A stretch of 64,000 nucleotides of DNA from Subdoligranulum variabile (GCA_003343905.1 QAKI01000066.1:62001-126000); one strand, 5' to 3'; numbered from the stretch's first letter, positions 8,177 through 16,705 are shown. Translations and numbers: made by a program. Notes: generated by a model not told the origin, from the letters alone.

Positions 8177-10245
8177 GCCGCCCGCTGGAGATCCTGGCCC
8201 CGGCCGGCAACCGTGAAATGCTCGGCGCCGCTGTTTTCAGCGGCGCTGATGCTGTTTATCTGGGCCTTACAGGATTCAACGCCCGCCGCACTGCCGGCAA
8301 CTTTACCCCCGAAGAACTGCGGGAGGCCGTGGCCTTCTGCCATGGGCGCGGCGTGCGCGTGCATGTGACGCTGAATACGCTGGTTTACGCCCAGGAACTG
8401 GACGGCCTGGCCGCCGCGGTGCGCGCCGTGGCCGAAGCCGGGGCGGATGCCGTCATCGCGGACGATCTGGCCACGGCCCGGCTTGTCAAGGCCATCGCCC
8501 CTACCCTGCACCTGCACGGTTCCACACAGATGAGCGTGCACACCCCCGCCGGGGCGCAGGAATTGGCCGCGCTGGGCTATGACCGGGTAATCCTGGCGCG
8601 GGAACTCTCGCTGGACGAGATCCGGGCGGTCTGCGCCGCCAGCCCCATCGAATGTGAAGTGTTCATCCACGGGGCGCTGTGCATGAGCGTCAGCGGCCAG
8701 TGCATGATGAGCGCCTTTTTGGGCGGGCGCAGCGGCAACCGGGGCTCCTGTGCAGGCCCCTGCCGCCTGCCCTTTGACGCCACGCCGGGGCAGGCGCCGG
8801 GAAAGCCCGGCCGCGCCTGCCATTTGAGCCTGAAAGACATGGACCACATCCCCTATCTGCGCCAGCTGATGGACGCGGGGGTGGCCAGCGTCAAGATCGA
8901 AGGACGGCTGCGCACGCCGGAGTATGCCGCCGCCGTTGTGACCGCCTGCCGCGCCGCGCGCAGCGGGCAGCCCTATGACGAGGGGCTGGTGCGGGACATC
9001 TTCTCCCGTTCCGGCTTCACCGACGGCTACCTGACCGGCAAAAACGACGGGGCCATGTTCGGCGTGCGCACCGAAGCCGACGCCGCCGCCACCCGCGCCG
9101 CCACGCCCAAAGCCCGCGAGCTTTTCCGCCGGGAACTGCCGCGCGTGCCCGTGGATTTTACCGTGGCCTTTGAAGAGGAAGGCGTCAAGCTGGCCGCGGC
9201 GGACGCGGACGGCCGCAAGGCGATCGTCTACAGCCAGCAGCAGCCGCAGCCCGCCCAGAAGGACCAGGTCCCCGCCATTGAACGGGCGCTGGGCAAGACC
9301 GGCGGCACGCCGTTTTTCTGCAACCGTGTATCCGTCGCCGGCGAACCGGGCTTCCTGCCCGGCAGCGTCTGGAACGACCTGCGCCGGGAGGCGCTGGACA
9401 AGCTGCTCGCCAAGCGCATGGAGGCCGCGCCCCACGCGGTGCAGCCCTATGCCGCGCCGTCCTTCCCCGTCCATACCGCCGGGGACGTTCCCGCGCTGGC
9501 GGCCCGCTTCGGGACGGTGGCCCAGTGCCCGCCGGAAGCCGCGGAGCGCCTGCGCTGGCTGATCTTCCCCATCGAGGAAGCCGAGAAGATCCCCGCCGCC
9601 TGGCGCGAACGCACGCTGCTGGAACTGCCGCGGGTGATGTTCGGCCGCAAAGAAGCCGACACCGCCCGCCGCCTGGACGCCCTGCGGGACGCCGGGTTTG
9701 CGGGGGCCGTGGCCAACAACATCGCCCACCTGAAACTGGCCGAAGGCTGGCCCCTGTATGGCGGGCTGGGCCTGAACATCACCAACCCCCTGGCCGCCGC
9801 CCGCTATACCGAACTGGGCCTGCGCGGCCTGCTGCTGCACCCCGAAACTTCCCTGCCCGCCATGCGGGAAGTCGCCCCCGGCGTGCCCACGGCGGCGCTG
9901 TGTTACGGCCATATCCCGCTGATGCTGACCCGCGCCTGCCCCCTGCGCAACGTGCGTAACTGCGCCCAGTGCCCGGGCGGCGGCGCCCTGCGGGACCGCA
10001 AGGGCCGGGATTTCACCGTGACCTGCTCGGCCCCCGGCGGCGCAGGCGTGCGCACGGTCTACAACCCGGTGCCGCTGTACATGGGCGACCGCCTGCGGGA
10101 ACTGCCCGTGGACATAGCGGTGGCCGCCTTTACCACCGAATCCCCCGCCCGCACCGCCCAGATCTTGGAAGGGATTTTGGCGGGCCGCGCGTTTGACAGC
10201 GAATTCACCCGCGGGTTATACTATAATGACCCGTCGAAACGGTGA
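8173..10245 (+). CDS. U32-family peptidase/hydroxylase-like protein (RlhA/YdcP-like)
   Basis: The 690-residue protein starts with a TIM-barrel-like U32 domain (LEILAPAGNREMLGAAVFSGADAVYLG). It has the conserved cysteine cluster around CMSVSGQCMMSAFLGGRSGNRGSC, followed by LKDMDHIPYL and SVKIEGRLRTPEY. A long C-terminal extension contains a second cysteine group (CPLRNVRNCAQCPGG), suggesting iron-sulfur or metal ligands. Family members such as RlhA hydroxylate 23S rRNA and others act in tRNA or ubiquinone hydroxylation; the historic label 'peptidase' is probably misleading. It starts at a GTG that overlaps the zapA stop, with AAGGAG upstream. The RNA substrate is unknown. Confidence 0.88.
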   Translation: MSRPLEILAPAGNREMLGAAVFSGADAVYLGLTGFNARRTAGNFTPEELREAVAFCHGRGVRVHVTLNTLVYAQELDGLAAAVRAVAEAGADAVIADDLATARLVKAIAPTLHLHGSTQMSVHTPAGAQELAALGYDRVILARELSLDEIRAVCAASPIECEVFIHGALCMSVSGQCMMSAFLGGRSGNRGSCAGPCRLPFDATPGQAPGKPGRACHLSLKDMDHIPYLRQLMDAGVASVKIEGRLRTPEYAAAVVTACRAARSGQPYDEGLVRDIFSRSGFTDGYLTGKNDGAMFGVRTEADAAATRAATPKARELFRRELPRVPVDFTVAFEEEGVKLAAADADGRKAIVYSQQQPQPAQKDQVPAIERALGKTGGTPFFCNRVSVAGEPGFLPGSVWNDLRREALDKLLAKRMEAAPHAVQPYAAPSFPVHTAGDVPALAARFGTVAQCPPEAAERLRWLIFPIEEAEKIPAAWRERTLLELPRVMFGRKEADTARRLDALRDAGFAGAVANNIAHLKLAEGWPLYGGLGLNITNPLAAARYTELGLRGLLLHPETSLPAMREVAPGVPTAALCYGHIPLMLTRACPLRNVRNCAQCPGGGALRDRKGRDFTVTCSAPGGAGVRTVYNPVPLYMGDRLRELPVDIAVAAFTTESPARTAQILEGILAGRAFDSEFTRGLYYNDPSKR

Positions 10246-10294
10246 TCCATCTATTTTTCCCACATTGCGGCCCTGCGCCGCATAAGGAGGACCC

Positions 10295-10546
10295 ATGAAC
10301 GAAAAACAAAAATCCGGCCTGATCCTGGGCCTTATCGGCGTGGCGCTGGCCGTCGTGGCCATCCGCCCGCCCAAACTGCTGGTGCGCCTTTACCTGGCTT
10401 TTGAGCAGGTGGTAGCCGTGCTGCTGGGCGTGTTGCTGGCCGTTGCCGGCATCGCCACCCTGCTGGAGAAAGCCCCTGCCCGCGCGGCGGCCGAACCGGA
10501 CTATACCATCGAGTACGACGATTGCCACGTTGAAACCAACGAGTAA
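10295..10546 (+). CDS. Small two-helix membrane protein of unknown function
   Basis: I do not recognise this 83-residue protein. It has two predicted membrane helices (about residues 8-24, GLILGLIGVALAVVAI, and 40-58, VVAVLLGVLLAVAGIATLL) joined by a basic loop, and an acidic C-terminal tail (EYDDCHVETNE). A strong AAGGAGG site precedes the ATG. It follows the U32 gene by about 50 bases and ends just before the AT-rich restriction-modification island. Its GC-rich codon usage shows that it belongs to the resident genome. Confidence 0.7.
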   Translation: MNEKQKSGLILGLIGVALAVVAIRPPKLLVRLYLAFEQVVAVLLGVLLAVAGIATLLEKAPARAAAEPDYTIEYDDCHVETNE

Positions 10547-10583
10547 ACCTATCGTCAAACATATTAATTAGCAGGAGTCAGCA

Positions 10584-11261
10584 ATGGATAAATTAAGGCA
10601 GTATATCCCCGAGTCCTTATTGAAGCGTTTTGAATTTCAAAACTACGGACACGCACTGGAAATCCTAAGTGAAGCATTTCCAAATGAATGGGAAGATCTC
10701 CAAAAATGTCTATCCCATCTTTCAATATCAGCCGATGAACTCCAAGCTGCCGGAGGAAATGAAACTGCCATCCCCAAAAAATTTGACGACATTCTTTATC
10801 CTTTAGGTTGGCGAGAAATTCGTATTACCGGCGATCTTTTGGTAAAGCTATACCCACGCAGGGCAAACCAGCGCGGACGTTTTTCTAGTGAACCTTTTGA
10901 TGAGAAAGTAATTGAAGGATATATTGATGGGCATAATATTGATTTTGTAAAAGGGAAGGTTGCCTTTGACTTGGAATGGAACAGCAAAGACCAAACATTC
11001 GACCGCGATTTACTCGCCATGCGTACTTACTTCGATTGTGGTTTAATTGAAGTTGGCGTTATTGTAACACGTTCACGTGAACTTAATGACATCTTTAAAA
11101 ATCTTACAGATAAAAATGGTCATTCTCTCATTTCCAAATACGGCGCCAGCACGACTTGGATGGGAAAACTAGAATACCGTTTAAAGTCTCGTCGGAACGG
11201 TGGCTGCCCAATTTTGGCAATAGGTATTAAAAAGCCTTGTGTAGAGGGATATGAATTATGA
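10584..11261 (+). CDS. BglII/BstYI-family type II restriction endonuclease
   Basis: The 225-residue protein resembles the BglII/BstYI group of PD-(D/E)xK-like endonucleases. The core GHNIDFVKGKVAFDLEWNSKDQTFDRDL provides aspartate and glutamate metal ligands with a following asparagine where other enzymes have Q or K. It is followed by the helix and strand MRTYFDCGLIEVGVIVTR. Family enzymes cut AGATCT or RGATCY; the exact site here is inferred, not shown. The gene is much more AT-rich than its neighbours, with AAA/GAA-type codons, consistent with recent acquisition. It overlaps the methyltransferase by four bases (ATGA) and precedes it, and no controller protein gene is present. AGGAG lies 9 bases before the start. 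Confidence 0.85.
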   Translation: MDKLRQYIPESLLKRFEFQNYGHALEILSEAFPNEWEDLQKCLSHLSISADELQAAGGNETAIPKKFDDILYPLGWREIRITGDLLVKLYPRRANQRGRFSSEPFDEKVIEGYIDGHNIDFVKGKVAFDLEWNSKDQTFDRDLLAMRTYFDCGLIEVGVIVTRSRELNDIFKNLTDKNGHSLISKYGASTTWMGKLEYRLKSRRNGGCPILAIGIKKPCVEGYEL

Positions 11262-11929
11262 CAGATCATACTGAAACTAGTTGCCTTTATCAGACTATCG
11301 AAAATTTACGGCTATTCACAAAAGGGAAAAAATACAAAACGATATATGCAGACCCCCCGTGGCAGTTCCAAAACAGAACCGGGAAAGTAGCCCCGGAACA
11401 TCGACGCTTATCACGTTACAACACGATGAAGTTATCTGAAATCAAGCAACTGCCTATCAGTGAATTAACAGCGGAAAAGTGTCATCTATATCTCTGGGTT
11501 CCTAACGCGCTCCTTCCTGAAGGGTTAGAAGTCATGAAAAGTTGGGGATTTGAATATAAAACCAATATAATTTGGGAAAAAGTCAGAAAAGATGGTATGC
11601 CTGACGGACGTGGCGTCGGTTTTTATTTTAGAAATGTTACTGAAATTTTACTTTTTGGAATAAAAGGTGACAAAAATCGCACCCTTGACCCCGGTCGTTC
11701 TCAAGTAAACCTTATACGGGCAATCAAAAGGGAACATTCCCGAAAACCTGATGAGTTTGTTTCTTTGATTGAACACTGCTCACCCGGTCCGTATCTAGAG
11801 CTTTTCGCTCGAGGTGACAGACACAATTGGGATATGTGGGGAAATCAAGCAACCGAAGAATATGAACCCACATGGAACACTTATGCCAATCATACTGTTG
11901 CACCGCACACACCATACCAAGCTAAATAA
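11258..11929 (+). CDS. MT-A70 family adenine-N6 DNA methyltransferase
   Basis: The 223-residue protein carries the catalytic DPPW motif (TIYADPPWQFQN) near residue 36, the LYLWVPNALLPEGL segment, and the C-terminal cofactor motif PGPYLELFARGDRHNWDMWGN. These mark the MT-A70/MunI-like group of m6A methyltransferases. It presumably protects host DNA from the restriction enzyme encoded just upstream, to which it is coupled by an ATGA overlap. It shares that gene's low GC content. Known methylases for BglII itself modify cytosine, so an adenine methylase paired with a BglII-fold nuclease is a useful variant. The target sequence is unproven. Confidence 0.9.
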   Translation: MTDHTETSCLYQTIENLRLFTKGKKYKTIYADPPWQFQNRTGKVAPEHRRLSRYNTMKLSEIKQLPISELTAEKCHLYLWVPNALLPEGLEVMKSWGFEYKTNIIWEKVRKDGMPDGRGVGFYFRNVTEILLFGIKGDKNRTLDPGRSQVNLIRAIKREHSRKPDEFVSLIEHCSPGPYLELFARGDRHNWDMWGNQATEEYEPTWNTYANHTVAPHTPYQAK

Positions 11930-11956
11930 AATTCCAACTTAATTTAAGAGGAGCAT

Positions 11957-12412
11957 ATGGAAGTCAAAATCAAAACCGTCCGCTGCAAGCGGCTGGACCC
12001 CCGCGCCAAAATGCCGGTGTACGCCACCCCCGGCGCGGCGGCCGCCGACCTGTGCGCCCTGCTGGACGAACCCCTGACCATCGCCCCCATGCAGCGGGTG
12101 CTGGTGCCCACGGGCCTTGCCATTGAACTGCCCGGCCCCGACTGCGTGGCGCTGGTCTACGCCCGCAGCGGCCTTTCCATCAAGCACGGGCTGTGCATGG
12201 CGAACGGCGTGGGCGTTATCGACAGCGACTACCGCGGCGAACTGCGCGCGCCGATGGTCAACCTTTCGGACGCGCCCTACACGGTGCAGCCCGGCGAACG
12301 GGTGGCGCAGCTCTGCATCGCCCCCGTATGGCAGGCGGCCTTTGTTCCCGCCGAAACGCTGAGCGATACCGACCGCGGCGCCGGGGGCTTTGGTTCCACC
12401 GGCACCGTATAA
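11957..12412 (+). CDS. dut: dUTP diphosphatase
   Basis: The 151-residue protein has all five trimeric dUTPase motifs: TPGAAAADL (1), YARSGLSIKHG (2), GVIDSDYRGEL with the catalytic aspartate (3), GERVAQLCI (4) and the C-terminal RGAGGFGSTG (5). It hydrolyses dUTP to dUMP, supplying dTMP synthesis and keeping uracil out of DNA. GC content returns to the genome norm here, marking the right edge of the acquired island. A GAGGAG site sits a few bases before the ATG. Confidence 0.96.
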   Translation: MEVKIKTVRCKRLDPRAKMPVYATPGAAAADLCALLDEPLTIAPMQRVLVPTGLAIELPGPDCVALVYARSGLSIKHGLCMANGVGVIDSDYRGELRAPMVNLSDAPYTVQPGERVAQLCIAPVWQAAFVPAETLSDTDRGAGGFGSTGTV

Positions 12413-12506
12413 GGACAAGCCTTTTCCAAAATTTTCCAGTCTCGTGCCGCTGCGGCAGATTTCGACCGGCACGCCTCACTATAATAAAGCACGAAAGGAC
12501 CCCGCC

Positions 12507-13061
12507 ATGGCTCTGATCCTCGCCTCCGGCAGCCCGCGCCGCCGGGAATTGATGACGCTTATCACCCCGGATTACACCGTTGTGACCAGCGATGTGGACG
12601 AAAGCAAGATCGCGGCCGACACCCCTGCCCATCTGGCGCAGGCGCTGGCGACCGCCAAGGCCCGCGCCGTTGCCGCGCTGCACCCGCAGGACACCGTATG
12701 CGGTTTTGACACCGTGGTGGACTGCGGCGGCGAAGTGTTCGGCAAACCGCGGGACGAAGCGGACGCGCTGCGGATGCTGCGCGCGCTTTCCGGCCGCGCG
12801 CACAAAGTCCACACCGGCGTGTGCATCTGCCAGGGCACACAGGCTGCCGCCACGGTGGAAACGACGCTGGTGCATTTTTCCGCCATAGAGGAGGAGGACC
12901 TGCTGGCCTATGTCCGCACGCCCGAACCGTACGACAAAGCGGGCGCGTATGCGATCCAGGGCCACGCGGCGCTGTGGTGCGCGGGCATTGCGGGGTGCTA
13001 TTACAACATCATGGGGCTGCCGGTGCACCGCACGGCGCAGTTGCTGCGCCGCTTCGGCTGA
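12507..13061 (+). CDS. maf: Maf-family nucleotide pyrophosphatase
   Basis: The 184-residue protein starts with the Maf signature LASGSPRRREL, followed by the DVDES segment, DTVVDCGGEVFGKPRD and EPYDKAGAYAIQG. Maf proteins hydrolyse non-canonical nucleoside triphosphates (dTTP/UTP or m5U/pseudouridine forms) and are linked to septum control. I chose the ATG at 12507 because GAAAGGA precedes it and the signature begins directly after; an open extension upstream to 12390 has no start signal. A TATAAT at 12480-12485 could be a local -10 element. The maf-mreB neighbourhood is common. Confidence 0.93.
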   Translation: MALILASGSPRRRELMTLITPDYTVVTSDVDESKIAADTPAHLAQALATAKARAVAALHPQDTVCGFDTVVDCGGEVFGKPRDEADALRMLRALSGRAHKVHTGVCICQGTQAAATVETTLVHFSAIEEEDLLAYVRTPEPYDKAGAYAIQGHAALWCAGIAGCYYNIMGLPVHRTAQLLRRFG

Positions 13062-13097
13062 TCTGCGGCGCGCAGCCCCCAAGTGAGGGAGCTGTGC

Positions 13098-14168
13098 ATG
13101 AACCGCGTACAAGACTTTTTCAAACGTATTTTCAGGAGAATTCGCGCTATGTTTACCAAAGACATCGGCATCGACCTGGGCACCGCCAACACGCTGGTGT
13201 ACATGAAGGGCCGCGGCATCATCATGCGGGAACCCAGCGTGGTGGCCGTGGACCCGCGCAGCGACGAACTGCGGGTGCGCAGCGTCGGGCATGAGGCCAA
13301 GGCCGTGATCGGCCGCGCGCCGGGTTCCATCGTGGCGGTGCGCCCGCTCAAGGACGGCGTCATCGCTGATTTTGACATCACCGCCGCCATGCTGCAGAGC
13401 TTTATCCGCCAGGCCTGCGGCCGCAGCCTGTTCGCCCGGCCCCGGGTGGTCATCTGCGTGCCGTCCGGCGTGACCGAGGTGGAGCGCCGCGCCGTGCGGC
13501 AGGCCGCCGCCAAGGCGGGCGCCCGGCAGGTCACGGTGATCGAGGAACCGATGGCCGCCGCCATCGGCGCGGGGCTGCCCACCACCGAGGCGCTGGGCAG
13601 CATGATCGTGGACATCGGCGGCGGCACGGCAGAGGTGGCGGTCATCAGCCTTTCGGGCATCGTGACCAGCCGCAGCGTGCGCTGCGCCGGGGATACGCTG
13701 GACCAGAGCATCATCGCCTATATCAAACGCAAATACAACCTGCTGGTGGGCGAGCGCACCGCCGAACAGATCAAGATCGAGATCGGTTCCGCCTGCCCCC
13801 AGGACCCGGAGACCAGCATGGAGATCAAGGGCCGCAACCTGGTGGACGGCCTGCCCAAGGACATCCTGATCCGCTCGGAGGAAGTGCGGGAGGCCATGAA
13901 CGAAAGCCTGCTGCGCATCGTGGACGCCATCAAGGACACCCTGGAATGCACGCCGCCGGAACTTTCCAGCGACATCATCGACCGGGGCATCATGCTTTCG
14001 GGCGGCGGCGCGCTGCTGCGCGGGCTGGACACCCTGATCCAGAACGAGACCGGCATCACCGTCCATGTGGCCGAAAGCCCGCTGGACTGCGTGGTGCTGG
14101 GCGCGGGCGCCGTGCTGGATAACCCCGACCTGGCGGGCCGCCGCAAAGAAGAACTCAGCTATCTCTAA
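13098..14168 (+). CDS. mreB: MreB/Mbl-type rod-shape actin homologue
   Basis: The protein (356 residues from this start) has the actin-fold phosphate 1 motif DIGIDLGTANTLVYMKGRG, the phosphate 2 motif MIVDIGGGTAEVAVI and the adenosine motif LSGGGALLRGL. It polymerises under the membrane and guides cell-wall synthesis. Three starts are possible. The ATG at 13098 has GAGGGAG six bases upstream and adds a basic amphipathic helix (MNRVQDFFKRIFRRIRA) before the usual MFTKDIG beginning at 13149, which has a weaker-spaced AGGAG. I prefer 13098. The GTG at 13083 is unlikely. A strong terminator follows. Confidence 0.95.
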   Translation: MNRVQDFFKRIFRRIRAMFTKDIGIDLGTANTLVYMKGRGIIMREPSVVAVDPRSDELRVRSVGHEAKAVIGRAPGSIVAVRPLKDGVIADFDITAAMLQSFIRQACGRSLFARPRVVICVPSGVTEVERRAVRQAAAKAGARQVTVIEEPMAAAIGAGLPTTEALGSMIVDIGGGTAEVAVISLSGIVTSRSVRCAGDTLDQSIIAYIKRKYNLLVGERTAEQIKIEIGSACPQDPETSMEIKGRNLVDGLPKDILIRSEEVREAMNESLLRIVDAIKDTLECTPPELSSDIIDRGIMLSGGGALLRGLDTLIQNETGITVHVAESPLDCVVLGAGAVLDNPDLAGRRKEELSYL

Positions 14169-14184
14169 ACGATCCGTCGCCCCG

Positions 14185-14217
14185 GGGCGGCAGCCATCTG
14201 GCTGCCGCCCTGTTTTT
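14185..14217 (+). terminator. Intrinsic terminator after mreB
   Basis: Perfect 11-base arms (14185-14195, 14200-14210) are followed by a five-T run. Confidence 0.88.
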
Positions 14218-14242
14218 GTGCCCGCCGGGCGGTTTCCGGGCA

Positions 14243-14276
14243 AAGAAAAAGCAGGAGACCGCAAGCGGTCTCCTGC
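14243..14276 (-). terminator. Intrinsic terminator of the MerR gene
   Basis: The 12-base arms 14251-14262 and 14265-14276 are followed on the minus strand by a T-rich run (14244-14250). Confidence 0.8.
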
Positions 14277-14307
14277 CCTGCCGCCGGTGCAGGCGGCGGA
14301 TATTTCA

Positions 14308-15168
14308 TCAGCCCTCAAAATCCTTGTGACGATAGAATGCTTCTATTGCCTGGGCGAAAAATTCGGAAGCGCCCTTGCCATATCGTTCATCCATCATCGT
14401 CTTTACTTTTTCATCGCGGTAGTATTGCGCATGTGCCAGCATCATCCCTTCTTCATTCTTTACCTGTGTAAACTGCTTCATGACAAAGCCAAATTCTCCG
14501 ACCACTTCTTTCACTTCAAAGCTGTCTACATCGCATCCCCTCTTGGCGGCCAGTTTTTGCAAAACCGCTTCCATCCGTTTATTATAGCTTTCTGCAACTT
14601 CTGTGCTGACAGGATGGTTGGCGGCAGACAGGAAGTTTTCTTTCCCGCCGTACCACTCAACGACCTTTGCGTAGTTTTTCTGCATCTTCTCCGAGGAAAC
14701 CGCTTCCATATAATGCTTTTTCCATTCTGCAACGCTCCCGAATTCTTTTACCGCAAGCGTTCTTATGTTTTCGGGCATATGGTCAAGCATCGTTTGAAAC
14801 AGTTCTTCCATTTCCGTTTTGCTGAAAACTGCAAAATCCATTTTGTTTTCTCCTTTCAAAATGTCGTCAATGCTGGAAATCAGACGTTCCATACGTTCCT
14901 TTTTGGCAACCAGCATTTTTCGCTGCATTTGCAAGATCTGATTTCTTTCAAGAGCCGGGTCGTTCATAACCGCTTTGATTTCTTTCAGGGGAATATCGAA
15001 TTCACGGAAAAACAAGATCTGCTGTAATGTTTCCAGTGCTTTATCGTCATAAAGCCGGTATCCCGCTTCACTTTTCTCCGTCGGCTTCAACAGCCCGATC
15101 TCGTCATAATAGTGGAGCGTGCGCACGCTGATACCTGTCACATCCGATATTTCCTTTACTGTCCTCAT
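14308..15168 (-). CDS. MerR-family regulator with TipAS-type ligand domain
   Basis: The 286-residue protein has an N-terminal MerR winged helix (TVKEISDVTGISVRTLHYYDEIGLLKP, with GYRLYDD), a dimerisation coiled coil to about residue 105, and a helical C-terminal TipAS/antibiotic-binding domain (about 150-280, with EWYGGKENFLSAANHP and GMMLAHAQYYRDEKV). TipA/Mta-type regulators sense drugs or other amphipathic compounds and activate their own promoter. The promoter at 15199-15229 has the long spacer expected for that. The gene is visibly AT-richer than its neighbours, suggesting transfer. No target efflux gene is adjacent, so it may act mainly on itself or elsewhere. Confidence 0.92.
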   Translation of the reverse strand: MRTVKEISDVTGISVRTLHYYDEIGLLKPTEKSEAGYRLYDDKALETLQQILFFREFDIPLKEIKAVMNDPALERNQILQMQRKMLVAKKERMERLISSIDDILKGENKMDFAVFSKTEMEELFQTMLDHMPENIRTLAVKEFGSVAEWKKHYMEAVSSEKMQKNYAKVVEWYGGKENFLSAANHPVSTEVAESYNKRMEAVLQKLAAKRGCDVDSFEVKEVVGEFGFVMKQFTQVKNEEGMMLAHAQYYRDEKVKTMMDERYGKGASEFFAQAIEAFYRHKDFEG

Positions 15169-15198
15169 CGCGGTCTGCCTCCTGCTCTTGCTGTATTC

Positions 15199-15229
15199 AC
15201 TTTACTCTATGACGCTCCGTGAGGGTCAA
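15199..15229 (-). promoter_or_regulatory. Long-spacer MerR-type autoregulated promoter
   Basis: On the minus strand TTGACC (15224-15229) and TAAAGT (15199-15204) are 19 bases apart. The spacer holds the imperfect dyad CTCACGgagCGTCATAG, typical of operators bound by MerR/TipA proteins between -35 and -10. Confidence 0.7.
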
Positions 15230-15420
15230 TAGGCAATTTCAAATTTTTTCTTTGAATATACCATTTTTTCGCCCGCTTTGGAATAGACCGCGCAGGCGTA
15301 TCCCCCGCCGGGCGTCAAACCGCCTGCCATGCAGGGAATTTCCACGCGGCAGACGCAGTCCCCCGGCAGACGGGCGTCCCAATCGACTGCCGCCATGCCC
15401 CGGCCCGGAAGCGGCGCACT
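15226..15420 (-). pseudogene. Possible C-terminal gene remnant
   Basis: In the gap between the MerR gene and legC, the minus strand holds a GC-rich in-frame stretch of about 64 codons that ends in TGA and reads like the end of a beta-rich protein (AVDWDARLPGDCVCRVEIP, then YACAVYSKAGEKMVYSKKKFEIAY in two parts). There is no ribosome binding site or credible start, and the sequence upstream loses coding character. It overlaps the MerR promoter by a few bases. I do not recognise the family. It may be a decayed fragment or chance. Confidence 0.25.
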
Positions 15421-15426
15421 TTTCTC

Positions 15427-15455
15427 TTGCCGCATACGGGCAAATGCAGTATAAT
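15427..15455 (+). promoter_or_regulatory. Promoter of the nonulosonate operon
   Basis: TTGCCG (15427-15432) and TATAAT (15450-15455) are 17 bases apart, 64 bases before the first gene of the operon. Confidence 0.72.
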
Positions 15456-15518
15456 AACAATGTATTTTTGTAAGTATCTGCCGCTTTTGTGCGGCTTTGT
15501 GAAAGGAAGGCATGCTGT

Positions 15519-16682
15519 ATGTCCGCATTTATCCCCCTTTCCGTTCCCAACTTCGGCGCGCGGGAAGCGGAACTCGCCGGGGAGGCCATCACCTCCGGCT
15601 GGGTGTCCACCAGCGGCGGCAAAGTCACCGAATTTGAAGCGTCCCTGGCCCGTTACCTGGGCGTGGAGCGCGCCGTGGCCTGCAACGCCGGGTCCAGCGC
15701 GCTGCATCTGGCCGCCATGGCCGCCGGTATCACCCGCGGCGACGAGGTCATCGTCCCCACCCTGACGTTTATTGCCGCCGTCAGCCCGCTGACCCGCTAT
15801 GTGGGTGCCGAGCCGGTGTTCATCGGCTGCGACGATTCCCTGTGCATCGACCCCGACGGGGTGGACGAGTTCTGCCGCACCCGCTGCGAAATGCGGGACG
15901 GCAAGCTGTACAACAAAGCGACCGGCGCCCATGTGAAGGCGCTGGAAGTGGTGCACGTGTTCGGCAACATGGCCGACATGGCCCGCCTGACCGAGATCGC
16001 CCGCCGCTACGGCCTGATCCTGATCGAAGACGCCACCGAGGCCCTGGGCACCCGCTATACCGGCGGCCCCTTTGCCGGGAAATACGCCGGTACCATCGGG
16101 GACATCGGCTGCTACAGCTTCAACGGCAACAAGATCATCACCACCGGCGCGGGCGGCGCGGTGGTGTCCAACCACCCCGACTGGCTCGAACACGCCAAAC
16201 ACCTTTCCACCCAGGCCAAGACCGACCTGCTGCAGTTCCTGCATGACGAGGTGGGCTACAACTACCGCATGACCAACGTGCAGGCCTGCCTGGGCCTGGC
16301 CCAGTTGGAACGGCTGGAAGGCTTTATCGAGCACAAAAAAGCCCTGTACGACCACTATGTGGCCCGTCTGGACGGCATGAAAGGGCTGCGCATCCTGCCC
16401 TTCCGCACCGGGGACGTGCGCCCCAACCGCTGGTTCTTCAGCCTGTACCTGAAGGACTCCAGCCTGGACCGCGATGCGGTGATTGAAGCGCTGCAGGCCC
16501 AGGACATCCAGACCCGGCCGGTCTGGGCGCTGATCCATGAACAGGCGGACTACCCGCGCAACGAGGCGTACTGCCTGGACAAAGCCGAGGATTACCGCCG
16601 CCATATCGTCAACCTGCCCTGCTCCACCAACCTGACTCTGGAGGATTGCGAGCGGGTCTGCCAGGCCGTGCTGAGCCTGTGA
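15519..16682 (+). CDS. legC: LegC-family aminotransferase (nonulosonic acid biosynthesis)
   Basis: The 387-residue protein is a DegT/DnrJ/EryC1/StrS sugar aminotransferase. It has GVERAVACNAGSSALHLA, IEDATEALGT and the PLP-lysine region SFNGNKIITTGAGGAVVSN, the form characteristic of LegC enzymes. LegC transaminates a 4-keto-6-deoxy UDP-sugar on the way to legionaminic acid. The ATG at 15519 is preceded by AAGGAAGG. It is the first gene of a long operon containing the other nonulosonate enzymes, which supports this reading over other StrS aminotransferases. The dehydratase that would make its substrate (LegB) is not in the window. Confidence 0.88.
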   Translation: MSAFIPLSVPNFGAREAELAGEAITSGWVSTSGGKVTEFEASLARYLGVERAVACNAGSSALHLAAMAAGITRGDEVIVPTLTFIAAVSPLTRYVGAEPVFIGCDDSLCIDPDGVDEFCRTRCEMRDGKLYNKATGAHVKALEVVHVFGNMADMARLTEIARRYGLILIEDATEALGTRYTGGPFAGKYAGTIGDIGCYSFNGNKIITTGAGGAVVSNHPDWLEHAKHLSTQAKTDLLQFLHDEVGYNYRMTNVQACLGLAQLERLEGFIEHKKALYDHYVARLDGMKGLRILPFRTGDVRPNRWFFSLYLKDSSLDRDAVIEALQAQDIQTRPVWALIHEQADYPRNEAYCLDKAEDYRRHIVNLPCSTNLTLEDCERVCQAVLSL

Positions 16683-16705
16683 CATCACGAGAGGGGGATC
16701 ACCCT

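Noticed and set aside
10584..11929. Depletion of AGATCT sites as proof of restriction specificity
   Set aside because: AGATCT occurs at several places in the window, for example near 4648, 4772, 5612 and 10694, so simple avoidance is not evident.
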